Below are positions 1 to 7,346 of a stretch of 18,084 nt of DNA, piece by piece; the stretch's first letter is position 1, and the number at the start of each line of letters is the position of its first letter. The notes under the pieces are model-generated. The model did no database searches and was not told the origin of the DNA. It saw nothing but the letters and a program-made list of their open reading frames with translations. Position numbers and translations under genes: made by a program. This stretch comes from Treponema sp. (lineage in GTDB: Bacteria > Spirochaetota > Spirochaetia > Treponematales > Breznakiellaceae). The stretch lies in the NCBI GenBank assembly GCA_031263265.1, contig JAISGE010000110.1, positions 1-18,084 of the forward strand, given 5' to 3'.

Positions 1-71
1 ACCCGCACCTCCTGGGCCGCCAAAGCCGTTGTTGTCCACAGAACCGCCACGAAAACCCACAGTTTCTTCAT
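1..71 (-). CDS. Secreted protein, N-terminal fragment (runs off left edge)
   Basis: Only the first 23 codons are inside the window. They begin with ATG at 71-69 and read MKKLWVFVAVLWTTTALA followed by AQEVR. This is a textbook Sec signal peptide: two lysines, a hydrophobic core, then an ALA-type cleavage site before AQ. A purine-rich ribosome site (AAGGGGGTAGGG) lies just upstream of the ATG, and a good promoter lies 24-52 bp upstream. A factor-independent terminator separates it from the PEGA-like gene, so it is probably its own transcription unit. The mature protein is not visible, so no function can be given beyond export to the periplasm or outer membrane. The start is well supported. Confidence 0.7.
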   Translation of the reverse strand, partial: MKKLWVFVAVLWTTTALAAQEVR

Positions 72-94
72 ACCCTACCCCCTTATACAAGGAT

Positions 95-123
95 AGTATA
101 CCCTAACAGCCAGGAAAGCGCAA
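95..123 (-). promoter_or_regulatory. Sigma-70-type promoter for the left-edge secreted protein gene
   Basis: Read on the minus strand, TTGCGC (118-123) and TATACT (95-100) are separated by exactly 17 bp. The -10 box matches the consensus at five of six positions and the -35 keeps TTG. The start codon at 71 lies 23 bp downstream of the -10 box, which fits a short leader with a ribosome site. Prediction from sequence only. Confidence 0.5.
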
Positions 124-150
124 TCAGAAAGCCACTCACGGTATAAACAC

Positions 151-176
151 AAAAAAAGGCCGGTTTACACCGGCCT
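151..176 (-). terminator. Factor-independent terminator (minus strand)
   Basis: AGGCCGGT (157-164) pairs perfectly with ACCGGCCT (169-176) around a 4-nt loop. On the minus strand the stem is followed by seven T residues (151-157). It lies about 100 bp past the stop codon of the PEGA-like gene and ends that transcription unit before the next gene starts. Confidence 0.85.
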
Positions 177-190
177 GCCCTTGAGGCTTA

Positions 191-230
191 TTGGATATAT
201 AGTGATTTGGGAGGGGAACTATATATCCAA
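191..230. repeat. Perfect 12-bp inverted repeat with 16-nt loop
   Basis: TTGGATATATAG (191-202) and CTATATATCCAA (219-230) are perfect reverse complements around a 16-nt loop. The loop is purine-rich on the plus strand (GGGAGGGG) and carries CCTCC on the minus strand. The element sits in the 3' untranslated region of the PEGA-like gene, between its stop codon and the terminator. No T-run follows on either strand, so it is not itself a terminator. It could be an mRNA 3'-end stabilising hairpin or a protein-binding site. Confidence 0.6.
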
Positions 231-279
231 TATTTATCCTATCGGTATCACTCGGCCTATTCTTAAGTCTTTTTTATCC

Positions 280-1260
280 TCATTCACTTTCGGAAACCGT
301 AATATCCACCGAGAGGGCCACTTTGTAGGTTTTTCCCTTCTGCACCATTACGGGCCTGATAATCGAATAGTCACTCATCTGGAATCTAAGCTCATGCTCT
401 CCTGGTTCCACCGGATAGGAGCGTTGGGTGTCTTTTATCAGTTCATTATCAAGATAAATCAGGGTATTTTCCGGGGCTTCAAAGCTAATAAGCGGGGTGG
501 GATCCTGTAATTCGACGGTGATATCCAGAATCTTGCCCCGTTCTACCAGAAAACGCCGGTTTTCGTTCCGGTACGCGTCAGAAAGGATCACCAGATGATG
601 TTCCCCTTCCCGTAAGAGCTGTTCATCCTCAGGCCGCTCGATCAACACATCATCGATAAGGAGGATGAAGGATTTCCCGGGAAGCAGTTCAGGATAGCGG
701 AACCCAATCCGCACCGCCCCCTCATTAGTCAGGATGGGCTTCACCTGCAACTGAAAAACCATAGACTCGATTGCTTCGTTTAATCCTTTGATAACCGGCA
801 TGAGCCTGAAGAGGAGGGGAAATGAAGCGGGAGAGATGACATCCGTAAGAACCGAAACATAGGGAGTGGTTCGCAGGCCGTGGTCTGAACGGAGGGGAAT
901 CTGATACAGGGTCTGAATCTTATTGGGTATTGGCTCAAAACCGATTTGCCGTCCTGTAATATCGGCAATCCCCGGGTCAGGGAGCCTATCTAAGTCCGCG
1001 TACAGCGCTATGGCCAGGCTCCCGTAATAGGGAAGAAAGGTTTGCGGGGCAGTCAACTCAAGGGATACCCCTCTGAAAAACCGGAGTTCCTGGTCAAGGG
1101 TGATCAGCACTGAACTGACATAGGAAAGGGGCACTGATACTCCTTCGGGATTATGCAACGAAACCTGTATATCTCCGGCAATGAGGACCCGTAAGGATTC
1201 AGCCTCTAAGTGAAAGCCCATACAAAGTACGCAAACCAGTACACCGTACCTGGATTTCAT
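280..1260 (-). CDS. Secreted protein with C-terminal PEGA-like repeat
   Basis: The gene encodes 326 residues from the chosen ATG at 1260. That start gives a typical signal peptide (MKSRYGVLVCVLCMG, then EAES) and leaves 10 bp to the stop of the upstream M23 gene. An in-frame ATG at 1323 would add 21 charged residues and overlap that gene, so it is less likely. The final ~65 residues (IYLDNELI, YPVEPGEHELRF, VQKGKTYKV) look like a PEGA fold, a small beta domain common in spirochaete surface and periplasmic proteins. The preceding ~75 residues (FILLIDDVLIERPE, LREGEHHLVI) look like another degenerate copy. The rest (roughly 20-190) is not recognised. It probably forms an operon with the M23 peptidase, so a role at the cell wall or periplasm is a reasonable inference, but no enzymatic motif is visible. 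Confidence 0.75.
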   Translation of the reverse strand: MKSRYGVLVCVLCMGFHLEAESLRVLIAGDIQVSLHNPEGVSVPLSYVSSVLITLDQELRFFRGVSLELTAPQTFLPYYGSLAIALYADLDRLPDPGIADITGRQIGFEPIPNKIQTLYQIPLRSDHGLRTTPYVSVLTDVISPASFPLLFRLMPVIKGLNEAIESMVFQLQVKPILTNEGAVRIGFRYPELLPGKSFILLIDDVLIERPEDEQLLREGEHHLVILSDAYRNENRRFLVERGKILDITVELQDPTPLISFEAPENTLIYLDNELIKDTQRSYPVEPGEHELRFQMSDYSIIRPVMVQKGKTYKVALSVDITVSESE

Positions 1261-1270
1261 GTTTTCTCTA

Positions 1271-2224
1271 TTACCGAATTCCTTCTTGAAATAAGTATTT
1301 TCCTGGGTCTTGGGCTTTTCCATTTTGCCGTAATTCGAAATGCAGATGCGGCCCTGTGGACTGTCCGGTGGACCCTACTCTGCCTATAACACTACCGGAT
1401 TCTACCTGCTTTCGCAAGACCGTATTGATTTTGGATAGATGCCCATAGAGACTCACCCAATTATCCCCATGGCGAATGATGATGTATTTCCCATAAATCC
1501 TATCCTCCCCGATTTCAGTAACCACCCCTTCCCGGGCAGCGTAGACTTCAGTTCCCGTAGGAGCGGCTAGATCCAAACCATTATGGTTCCTGAGAACTCC
1601 GGTAACCGGGTTCACCCGCATACCAAAGCTGCTGGTCAAGCGGTAGTTCCGTAGGGGATAGCGGAAACCCGTATGGAGGAAAAACGTCCGTTCAGTAGGG
1701 TTAAAATCTGCCCCAGGAATAAACCGGAAATTCACTTTACCCTCGTTTTGGTTCAGGGTTATGGTAATCCCTGGTTCGTTCACCCTGGTGGAAGTCAAGA
1801 GCTGTTCCAGATCCGACCGGGGAGTTTCAGGTATAAAAAGCCCTGGCGCAGAGGGAAGCAGCAAAGGGCCGCTGTGCTCCAGGGAACCGGGGTGAGCTAT
1901 CCTATTGAGGGTAACTAAGCTCGCATAGGAAATCGTACACCGGGCTGCCAGGTTCAAGAGATCGTCGGTACTTTGAGGGGTATAGACATAGACGGTAAGG
2001 GCTTCTGCAATAGCCCGAGGCTGCTCCCCGGTTCGTTCAAGATTGAAAATACGCCGCCGGGCAAATTCCACATCCGCTAGGTACTGCTTAAACCCCGGAT
2101 CCCGGGGATCCAAGCGGGAAATCACCGGAAAGCCAAGTCCCCTTGTTTCAGCCCCCAGGGTAGGGACCAGTCCATACAGGAAAATGATAAGGCTTATCAA
2201 TGGTAGGGGTGCCGCGGATCTCAT
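1271..2224 (-). CDS. M23 (LytM-type) metallo-endopeptidase with LysM-like segment
   Basis: This is a secreted zinc peptidase predicted to cut peptide cross-links in peptidoglycan. From the ATG at 2224 (317 residues) it starts MRSAAPLPLISLIIFLYG with a cleavage site near TLGA/E. An ATG six codons upstream is possible but has no ribosome site, whereas GGAG and GGGA lie upstream of 2224. Counting from the longer start, residues 84-138 (VYVYTPQSTDDLLNLA, LNRIAHPG, LLLPSAPGLFIP) resemble a LysM peptidoglycan-binding module. The C-terminal domain has all LytM signatures: SSFGMRVNPVTG, HNGLD (metal ligands His220 and Asp224), YGHLS, and HLHFE (His299 and His301). With all these residues present the enzyme should be active. 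It is the promoter-proximal gene of a pair with the PEGA-like protein. Confidence 0.9.
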   Translation of the reverse strand: MRSAAPLPLISLIIFLYGLVPTLGAETRGLGFPVISRLDPRDPGFKQYLADVEFARRRIFNLERTGEQPRAIAEALTVYVYTPQSTDDLLNLAARCTISYASLVTLNRIAHPGSLEHSGPLLLPSAPGLFIPETPRSDLEQLLTSTRVNEPGITITLNQNEGKVNFRFIPGADFNPTERTFFLHTGFRYPLRNYRLTSSFGMRVNPVTGVLRNHNGLDLAAPTGTEVYAAREGVVTEIGEDRIYGKYIIIRHGDNWVSLYGHLSKINTVLRKQVESGSVIGRVGSTGQSTGPHLHFELRQNGKAQDPGKYLFQEGIR

Positions 2225-2272
2225 ATAAGGGTCCCACTCCATGCTTTATAGGGCAAGCATCGAATGTATCTT

Positions 2273-2302
2273 ATTATATAGAGAGACCATAAAAAAAGGC
2301 AA
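2273..2302 (-). promoter_or_regulatory. Possible promoter of the M23 peptidase gene
   Basis: On the minus strand a perfect TATAAT (2273-2278) lies 48 bp upstream of the start codon. A weak -35 (TTGCCT, 2297-2302) is 18 bp further up, but it overlaps the ferredoxin terminator hairpin. The -10 box is convincing and the -35 is not. A promoter is needed here because the terminator isolates the M23 gene from the ferredoxin gene. Confidence 0.35.
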
Positions 2303-2324
2303 GGGGCCAGTCTTCCCTTGCCTT
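2291..2324 (-). terminator. Terminator of the ferredoxin gene
   Basis: AAGGCAAGGG (2296-2305) pairs perfectly with CCCTTGCCTT (2315-2324) around a 9-nt loop. On the minus strand a run of seven T (2291-2297) follows the stem. It begins 22 bp after the ferredoxin stop codon. Confidence 0.88.
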
Positions 2325-2345
2325 ACCGCTCACTAATCCCCGGAT

Positions 2346-2519
2346 CTATGCTTTAGCAATAGCCTCTGAGGGACAGGCTTCAGCACATTTGCCGCAATCC
2401 TGACATTTTGCGGGATCGATCCACTGAGCGCCGTCCTTTTCGGAAATTGCTCCAGCCTCACATTCGCTGACACATGCTTCACAATTAGCACACTCAGCCT
2501 GATTAACCGTATACGCCAT
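2346..2519 (-). CDS. 2[4Fe-4S] ferredoxin, 57 residues
   Basis: This is a small soluble electron carrier of the clostridial ferredoxin type. It starts MAYTVNQAECANCEACVSEC. Cysteines at 10, 13, 16 and 20 form one CX2CX2CX3C motif, and those at 39, 42, 45 and 49 (CQDCGKCAEACP) form the second. Together they can hold two [4Fe-4S] clusters. The usual Pro after the fourth Cys of the first motif is Glu here. The ATG at 2519 has a good ribosome site (AGAGAGG, 6 bp spacing). The gene has its own promoter and terminator, so it is monocistronic. It would suit an anaerobe that needs abundant ferredoxin, for example for pyruvate oxidation or hydrogenase; which partner it uses is not visible here. It is easily missed because it is so short and a longer meaningless frame covers the same bases. 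Confidence 0.95.
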   Translation of the reverse strand: MAYTVNQAECANCEACVSECEAGAISEKDGAQWIDPAKCQDCGKCAEACPSEAIAKA

Positions 2520-2546
2520 ATAAAACCTCTCTTAATATATGTAGCC

Positions 2547-2581
2547 TTTATATAATACCACCAGGGGAAAGCAAAAGGCAA
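2547..2581 (-). promoter_or_regulatory. Promoter region of the ferredoxin gene
   Basis: Two overlapping solutions exist on the minus strand. One is TTGCTT (2569-2574), 16 bp, then TATAAA (2547-2552). The other is TTGCCT (2576-2581), 18 bp, then TATTAT (2552-2557). Either places transcription start about 20-30 bp before the ATG at 2519. The exact boxes are uncertain, but the AT-rich -10 area is clear. Confidence 0.5.
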
Positions 2582-2624
2582 GTATTACCCTTGCGATATA
2601 GCCTAAATTTAATAGACTATAAGT

Positions 2625-3707
2625 ATGCTTAATAAGCTGCGAACTAAATTAATCGCAAAACTGTTGAATCAGTCCGTTCAACAGGACGATAAATTAAGTC
2701 TGTATTTGATTTCTTATGCTTCCCTACTCTTTTGCATACCGATACGTATCTTCTTTCTGATTTTCTACCTGGTTCAGGGTATTACCTTCTTGGTTGTTTT
2801 GAATTGTGAGAGTTTGCTTGCGTATACCGTTGCATTGTTGCTACTCAAAAGAAAAAAATATAAATTCATTGGCCTTATTATTGCTATAGAAGCGACCATA
2901 TACGCTTCAGTTTGGGCGTATATGTGCGGTATTTCCTCGTATATCGCCGGACACTTTTTATTAATCATCGTGATGTTGATCCTGTTCCCCTACGGAACCG
3001 CAAAAACACGTAAAGCTATAATCCTGTTGATTTTTGTGGTAATCACCGTTCTGGGGCTGCGTTATGCCTATACCACTCCGTCCGTAGTTTTTTCTGAACG
3101 ACTTAACCATTTCATAACCATGATAAACATATACATCATGTTTTTCGGTATTATCCTTGAGATTAGTATCAACACCTTTGTCCATCTCATTGTCTCAAGG
3201 GTCAAGGAGGGGAGGTTGACGGAACTGACATCTCAGATCTATACGGATCCCCTCACGAGTCTGTACAATCGCCGGTATACCCAAATCTATTTCAACACCC
3301 TCAAACCCCGAAATGGGTACATCTGTGTGGCAATCCTGGATATTGATAATTTTAAGCTCATAAACGATACCTATGGGCACCCTTGTGGGGATGAAATCCT
3401 GGTATTTCTTTCCAATTTCCTCCAAAACAGCCTGAGAAAGACCGATCGGATCTTCCGCTGGGGCGGAGAAGAATTCCTCATCATCATGGAGAATGTTACT
3501 CTCAATGAGGCTCAGATCGTGATAGACAAACTACGGAGTAAACTTGGTGAGACTGAAATTACCACCAAACAGAAGGGTACCCTGAGCATTACGATTACCG
3601 CGGGGATCGCGCCCTTTGATCTCACTAACTCGGATGCTAGTATTGAAGCTGCGGATAAAAACCTCTACATCGGCAAACGCAACGGTAAGAATCAAGTGGT
3701 AATATAG
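2625..3707 (+). CDS. Membrane-anchored GGDEF diguanylate cyclase
   Basis: The protein makes cyclic di-GMP from two GTP. Residues 28-190 contain about six hydrophobic segments, forming an unclassified membrane sensor domain. Residues 200-360 are a GGDEF domain: YTDPLTSLYNRRY, LDIDNFKLINDTYGH, the active-site signature RWGGEEF (GGEEF at 280-284), and the closing ADKNLYIGKRNGKN. GGEEF is a catalytically competent variant. An RXXD inhibitory site (Arg271 to Asp274) sits exactly five residues before GGEEF, so product feedback inhibition is expected. Start ATG 2625 has no convincing Shine-Dalgarno sequence. The gene is divergent from the ferredoxin gene and convergent with the EF-G gene. Its membrane-encoding half looks more AT-rich than its neighbours, which may reflect hydrophobic codons and not transfer. 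The signal it senses is unknown. Confidence 0.92.
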   Translation: MLNKLRTKLIAKLLNQSVQQDDKLSLYLISYASLLFCIPIRIFFLIFYLVQGITFLVVLNCESLLAYTVALLLLKRKKYKFIGLIIAIEATIYASVWAYMCGISSYIAGHFLLIIVMLILFPYGTAKTRKAIILLIFVVITVLGLRYAYTTPSVVFSERLNHFITMINIYIMFFGIILEISINTFVHLIVSRVKEGRLTELTSQIYTDPLTSLYNRRYTQIYFNTLKPRNGYICVAILDIDNFKLINDTYGHPCGDEILVFLSNFLQNSLRKTDRIFRWGGEEFLIIMENVTLNEAQIVIDKLRSKLGETEITTKQKGTLSITITAGIAPFDLTNSDASIEAADKNLYIGKRNGKNQVVI

Positions 3708-3771
3708 CTAGAACCACCGATGGTTATCCTGACCAAAGGACCTCCTCAGAGCTCTCTTTATCCCCTCGAAT

Positions 3772-5805
3772 TCACTTAGAAAAAAAAGCAAAATGGGAAA
3801 ATTCCATGGTAAAGGTAGCCCGGCCCTGACTTGCTGAACGGAGAGCCGTCATGAACCCAAACATCTTCGCCATAGGCGCCAGGGCCTTCACCTGGTCACT
3901 TGAGGCCTTAGAGTCTATACTCAGGATCTGACCTCCCCGCTGGGTTACCAGACTTATCACATCACCCACGAATTCCTTGGGTGCGATAAGATCCACTGCC
4001 ATGATGGGTTCTAAAAGTATGGGTGAGGCAGCCCGGCAGGCTTCGTCAAAGCCCAAGCTGGCACAGGCTTCAAAGGCAAATTCCGTGCCGGTAAGTTCCG
4101 AATAGCCTATATCCATGAGGCTCACCCCCACGTCGATGCAGGGATAACCCAGGACGATTCCCCCGGCCAAAGCCCCCCGGATGCCCCGTTCTATGGCGTC
4201 AAAAATAGCTTGGGGAATATCCCGGTTTTTAACTTCACAGGTATACTGGTTCCCGGTCCCGCGCTGAAGCGGGCTTATCCTGAGACTGAGAGACGCGGTG
4301 TTTTCCTTGCCGGCAATGATGCGGGAGAACTGTTCGCTCCGTTCCACAATCTGGCTCACCGACTCCCGGTAGGTAACTTGCGGGTTCCCCACCTTTGCGC
4401 CCAGATGATATTCCTTGAGTATCCGGGTAACCAGTACATCAAGGTGCAGTTCCCCCATGCCGGAAATGATGAGCTGACCGGTTTCCTCGTTTTCTTTGGT
4501 GGTAAAGGTGGGGTCTTCTTTGGAGAGCAGAGCCAGAATTTCCTTGAGTTTTTCCTGTTCCGACAAGGTTTTCGGTTCAATTGATACGGAGATGACCGGT
4601 TCAGGAAAGGCCATCTTTTCCAGGATCACCGGCCAGCTTTCACTCCCAATAGTATCTCCAGTCTGGGCAAGCTTCATCCCGATGATGACCCCAATGTCCC
4701 CCGCGGACAACCTTTCCAAAGGCTCGGATTTATTGGAATGCATCCGCATGATCCGGTTGGCCCGCTCCCGCTTCCGCTTTCCCACGTTAAACACCCCGGT
4801 TCCCGGCCTGATGGTTCCCGAATACATCCGCACATAACAGAGACTGCCCGCCTCCCTATCATGCTGAATCTTAAAGACCAGTCCCAAGGGAGTACCTGCA
4901 GGATCACAGGGTACCTTGACTTCCTCATCAATACCTTTTTTCAGATGATGCGCGGTTGCCGGGGTTCGTTCATCCGGTGCAGGCAGATAAGCCACCACTG
5001 CATCAATCAAAGGCTGTACCCCCATATTCCGCCGGGATGCTCCGGCCAAGATGGGAAGCAGCGCTCGCCCTAAAACTGCCTTCCGTAATTCCTGGATGAT
5101 AAGCTCTGGGCTGATCGCCTCCCCTGCCAGGTATTGTTCGGTTAGGAGGTCCGAAAATCCAGACAGTGCGTCAATGAGTTTTTCCCGCCATTCCTTGGCA
5201 AGGCTTTCCCGGCTTGGGGGGATGGGGCTTAGGACCATCTGCTCGCCTTCGGTAGCGGCATCCCAGCGGATTTCCTGCATGGTAATGAGGTCGATGACCC
5301 CTTCAAAGCCTCCTTCCTTCCCGATGGGTACCTGAATGGCCACCGGGGAAATCCCCAGTTTTGCCTTAATATCTTCAAGAACCTGAAAAAAATCAGCCCC
5401 AACCCGGTCCATCTTGTTCACATACCCAATACAAGGCACCCGGTACCGTTCCGCCTGATGCCACACGGTTTCGGTCTGAGGTTCCACACCCCGGACCGCA
5501 TCAAAGATCGCCACAGCTCCATCCAAAACCCGCAGGGATCGCTCCACTTCCGCGGTAAAATCCACATGACCGGGGGTGTCAATAATGTTGATCTGAAACT
5601 GCCTCCAATAAATGGTGGTAGCCGCACTTTGAATGGTAATACCCCGTTCCTGTTCCTGTTCCATCCAATCCATGGTAGCTTCACCATTATCAACTTCGCC
5701 GATCTTATGGCTTTTCCCGGTATAATAGAGGATCCGTTCGGTGGTAGTGGTTTTTCCGGCATCAATATGGGCCATGATACCGATATTACGCATTGCTTTC
5801 AGCAT
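3772..5805 (-). CDS. fusA: Elongation factor G, EF-G2-type (probable ribosome-recycling form)
   Basis: This is a translational GTPase of 677 residues with a complete GTPase domain: AHIDAGKTTTT (12-22), RGITI (54-58), DTPGH (76-80) and NKMD (130-133). Domains II to V follow, including GDIGVIIGMKLAQTGDT, ISGMGELHLDV and the domain V end near VTQRGGQI. ATG 5805 has a good ribosome site (AGGAG, 6 bp spacing). Spirochaetes carry two EF-G paralogues, and in Borrelia one translocates while the other recycles ribosomes with RRF. This copy looks like the second type. Its domain IV tip reads DIGYSELTGTEFAF, where translocating EF-G has a GSYHDVDSSELAF-type loop, so the His important for translocation is Ser569. 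Recycling is therefore inferred, not shown. It has its own promoter and is flanked by unrelated genes, not by rpsL/rpsG as a main fusA often is. Confidence 0.93.
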   Translation of the reverse strand: MLKAMRNIGIMAHIDAGKTTTTERILYYTGKSHKIGEVDNGEATMDWMEQEQERGITIQSAATTIYWRQFQINIIDTPGHVDFTAEVERSLRVLDGAVAIFDAVRGVEPQTETVWHQAERYRVPCIGYVNKMDRVGADFFQVLEDIKAKLGISPVAIQVPIGKEGGFEGVIDLITMQEIRWDAATEGEQMVLSPIPPSRESLAKEWREKLIDALSGFSDLLTEQYLAGEAISPELIIQELRKAVLGRALLPILAGASRRNMGVQPLIDAVVAYLPAPDERTPATAHHLKKGIDEEVKVPCDPAGTPLGLVFKIQHDREAGSLCYVRMYSGTIRPGTGVFNVGKRKRERANRIMRMHSNKSEPLERLSAGDIGVIIGMKLAQTGDTIGSESWPVILEKMAFPEPVISVSIEPKTLSEQEKLKEILALLSKEDPTFTTKENEETGQLIISGMGELHLDVLVTRILKEYHLGAKVGNPQVTYRESVSQIVERSEQFSRIIAGKENTASLSLRISPLQRGTGNQYTCEVKNRDIPQAIFDAIERGIRGALAGGIVLGYPCIDVGVSLMDIGYSELTGTEFAFEACASLGFDEACRAASPILLEPIMAVDLIAPKEFVGDVISLVTQRGGQILSIDSKASSDQVKALAPMAKMFGFMTALRSASQGRATFTMEFSHFAFFSK

Positions 5806-5824
5806 AAAAGACTCCTGGTACTCT

Positions 5825-5853
5825 ACTATAGGCTAAGAAGGGTAAAAAAACAA
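5825..5853 (-). promoter_or_regulatory. Promoter of the EF-G gene
   Basis: On the minus strand, TTGTTT (5848-5853) and TATAGT (5825-5830) are separated by 17 bp. The -10 box is 19 bp upstream of the start codon, leaving a very short leader with AGGAG. The spacing is optimal and the -10 matches at five of six positions. The rest of the 191-bp gap to the CNNM gene (5854-5996) holds only a weak 7-bp inverted repeat (5917-5923 with 5933-5939). Confidence 0.55.
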
Positions 5854-5996
5854 TCAACCCCTTTCAACATCGACTTTCACGGGACAGCCGGGAGTATAGC
5901 CAGGAGTGAGCCAAGGTAATTCGTCTCTGAGCCGAATTAATCTGTATCAAGACCAAACTAACTGGGTGTGTTGATGGTATTTCATAAAAACTATGC

Positions 5997-7310
5997 TCAA
6001 TGTTCTACCTTTTCTTCAGGAGGAAGCCGAATGAGCACCTTATGGATACGGTTTCCATCCATAGCTACGATGGTAAACCGATACCCGTAATACCCAAAGG
6101 TGGCGCCGGTCCGCGGAATTTCTTCGGCTAGACTCAGAATCAACCCCGCTAACGTATGGTATTCCTGGTGTTCCCCTAAGGTATGATCAAAACCCAGAGA
6201 TTCGGCAACCTCATCAATGTTCATGCTGCCTTCCACTAGGTAGGTTCCGTCATCCTGAGGAAGGATTGTTTTTGTTGCCAGGGTAGGGCTAGAAAGCTGG
6301 CCTACGATTTCTTCAATGAGGTCGCGCACCGAGAGGACCCCTGAAAATCCCCCGTATTCGTCCATCACCAACAGAAAATCCGTATCCCCTCGTTTAAAAG
6401 CTTCAAAGGCTTTGAGCGCGGACAGGGTCTCCGGAACAAAACAGGGCTGTTTCATGATGGCATTAAGCCCTGGCCAAGGCCCGTTCAAAAGGGCAAGCAG
6501 GATATCTTGAACCGACACCACCCCGGTAACCGCATCCAAGGTGCCTGCAGCAACCGGGAAGTACCGCTGATCCCGGTGTTCAAGGGCGGTATGCCGTACC
6601 AGTTCTGGTCCAGTGGTAATATCCAGCCAGCTTATGTCCGACCGGTGGGTCATAAAGGTTCCTACAGGCCGGTCTCCCAAATAAAAGACCCCCTCAACCA
6701 TGGTTCGCTCGGTCCGTTCCACGATGCCTGATTTTTCTCCTTCCCGTAACGCGATCCACAGTTCGTCTTCAGTCATACCTATAGGAGGCGTGGTATCAAT
6801 CCGCAAGCAGATACGGACCAAGGCCGCTATTTTGGTGCTCACGAAACTGAGAGGCGTACAAACCAAGGCCAAAACCTTGATCCACGGGAGGGCCACGGTA
6901 GTGATTCGTTCCGGGGCAACGAGGGCTATCTGTTTAGGGAGCGTATCCCCAACAATGAAGATCAGCACGGTGATGGCTACGGTTACAAGGGTGGTGGCCA
7001 GGTATCCTCCCCAGGGGGCTGCTGATTCCCCAGGGGTAAACCAAAATTTTAAGGAACCTCCGATCCCCATACCCCCTGCTACTCCGGCAAGGATCCCAAG
7101 AAAACCAATACCTATCCGCAGCGCGGAAAGAAAAAGCAGGGGATTCTCCACGGCTTCAAGGACTTTACGGTACTGCTTATCCTGCTCTTCGGCCCTGGCT
7201 CTGAGCCAAGTTTTACGAGAAGCGATAAACGCGGTTTCAACTAACGAAAAAACTCCCTTTACCACGACGACGACTAGAATAAACAAGACTGCAGGTAAGG
7301 GATCTTCCAT
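5997..7310 (-). CDS. CNNM/CBS/CorC-HlyC family membrane protein (hemolysin C-like, UPF0053)
   Basis: Family members are integral membrane proteins linked to magnesium or cobalt efflux; the old hemolysin label is mostly historical. Residues 1 to about 185 form the CNNM (DUF21) membrane domain with four hydrophobic segments (LFILVVVVVKGVFSLVETAF, LRIGIGFLGILAG, TLVTVAITVLIFIVGDTLPK). A typical linker follows (MTEDELWIALREGEKSGIVE), then a CBS pair at about 205-335 with the hallmark FLLVMDEYGGFSGVLSVRDL. The C-terminal CorC/HlyC domain (about 345-430) contains YLVEGSMNIDEVAE and YHTLAGLIL. The length (437) is normal for the family. The ATG at 7310 has only a weak ribosome site. The gene starts 36 bp after the HD-GYP-like gene and is probably co-transcribed with it. 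Confidence 0.9.
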   Translation of the reverse strand: MEDPLPAVLFILVVVVVKGVFSLVETAFIASRKTWLRARAEEQDKQYRKVLEAVENPLLFLSALRIGIGFLGILAGVAGGMGIGGSLKFWFTPGESAAPWGGYLATTLVTVAITVLIFIVGDTLPKQIALVAPERITTVALPWIKVLALVCTPLSFVSTKIAALVRICLRIDTTPPIGMTEDELWIALREGEKSGIVERTERTMVEGVFYLGDRPVGTFMTHRSDISWLDITTGPELVRHTALEHRDQRYFPVAAGTLDAVTGVVSVQDILLALLNGPWPGLNAIMKQPCFVPETLSALKAFEAFKRGDTDFLLVMDEYGGFSGVLSVRDLIEEIVGQLSSPTLATKTILPQDDGTYLVEGSMNIDEVAESLGFDHTLGEHQEYHTLAGLILSLAEEIPRTGATFGYYGYRFTIVAMDGNRIHKVLIRLPPEEKVEH

Positions 7311-7346
7311 AAATAAGCAATTATCTCTAAAATTCAGTACGTATCA

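Noticed and set aside
2333..2581. 82-codon minus-strand frame across the ferredoxin locus
   Set aside because: The ferredoxin frame at 2346-2519 has all eight cluster cysteines, a ribosome site and a matched terminator. The longer frame has none of these.
3712..3725. AACCA-CCGA-TGGTT hairpin between the GGDEF and EF-G stops as a terminator
   Set aside because: The stem is only 5 bp and no T-run follows on either strand.
5917..5939. Inverted repeat TAATTCG/CGAATTA as terminator of the CNNM gene
   Set aside because: The stem is weak and AT-rich and no T-run follows on the minus strand.
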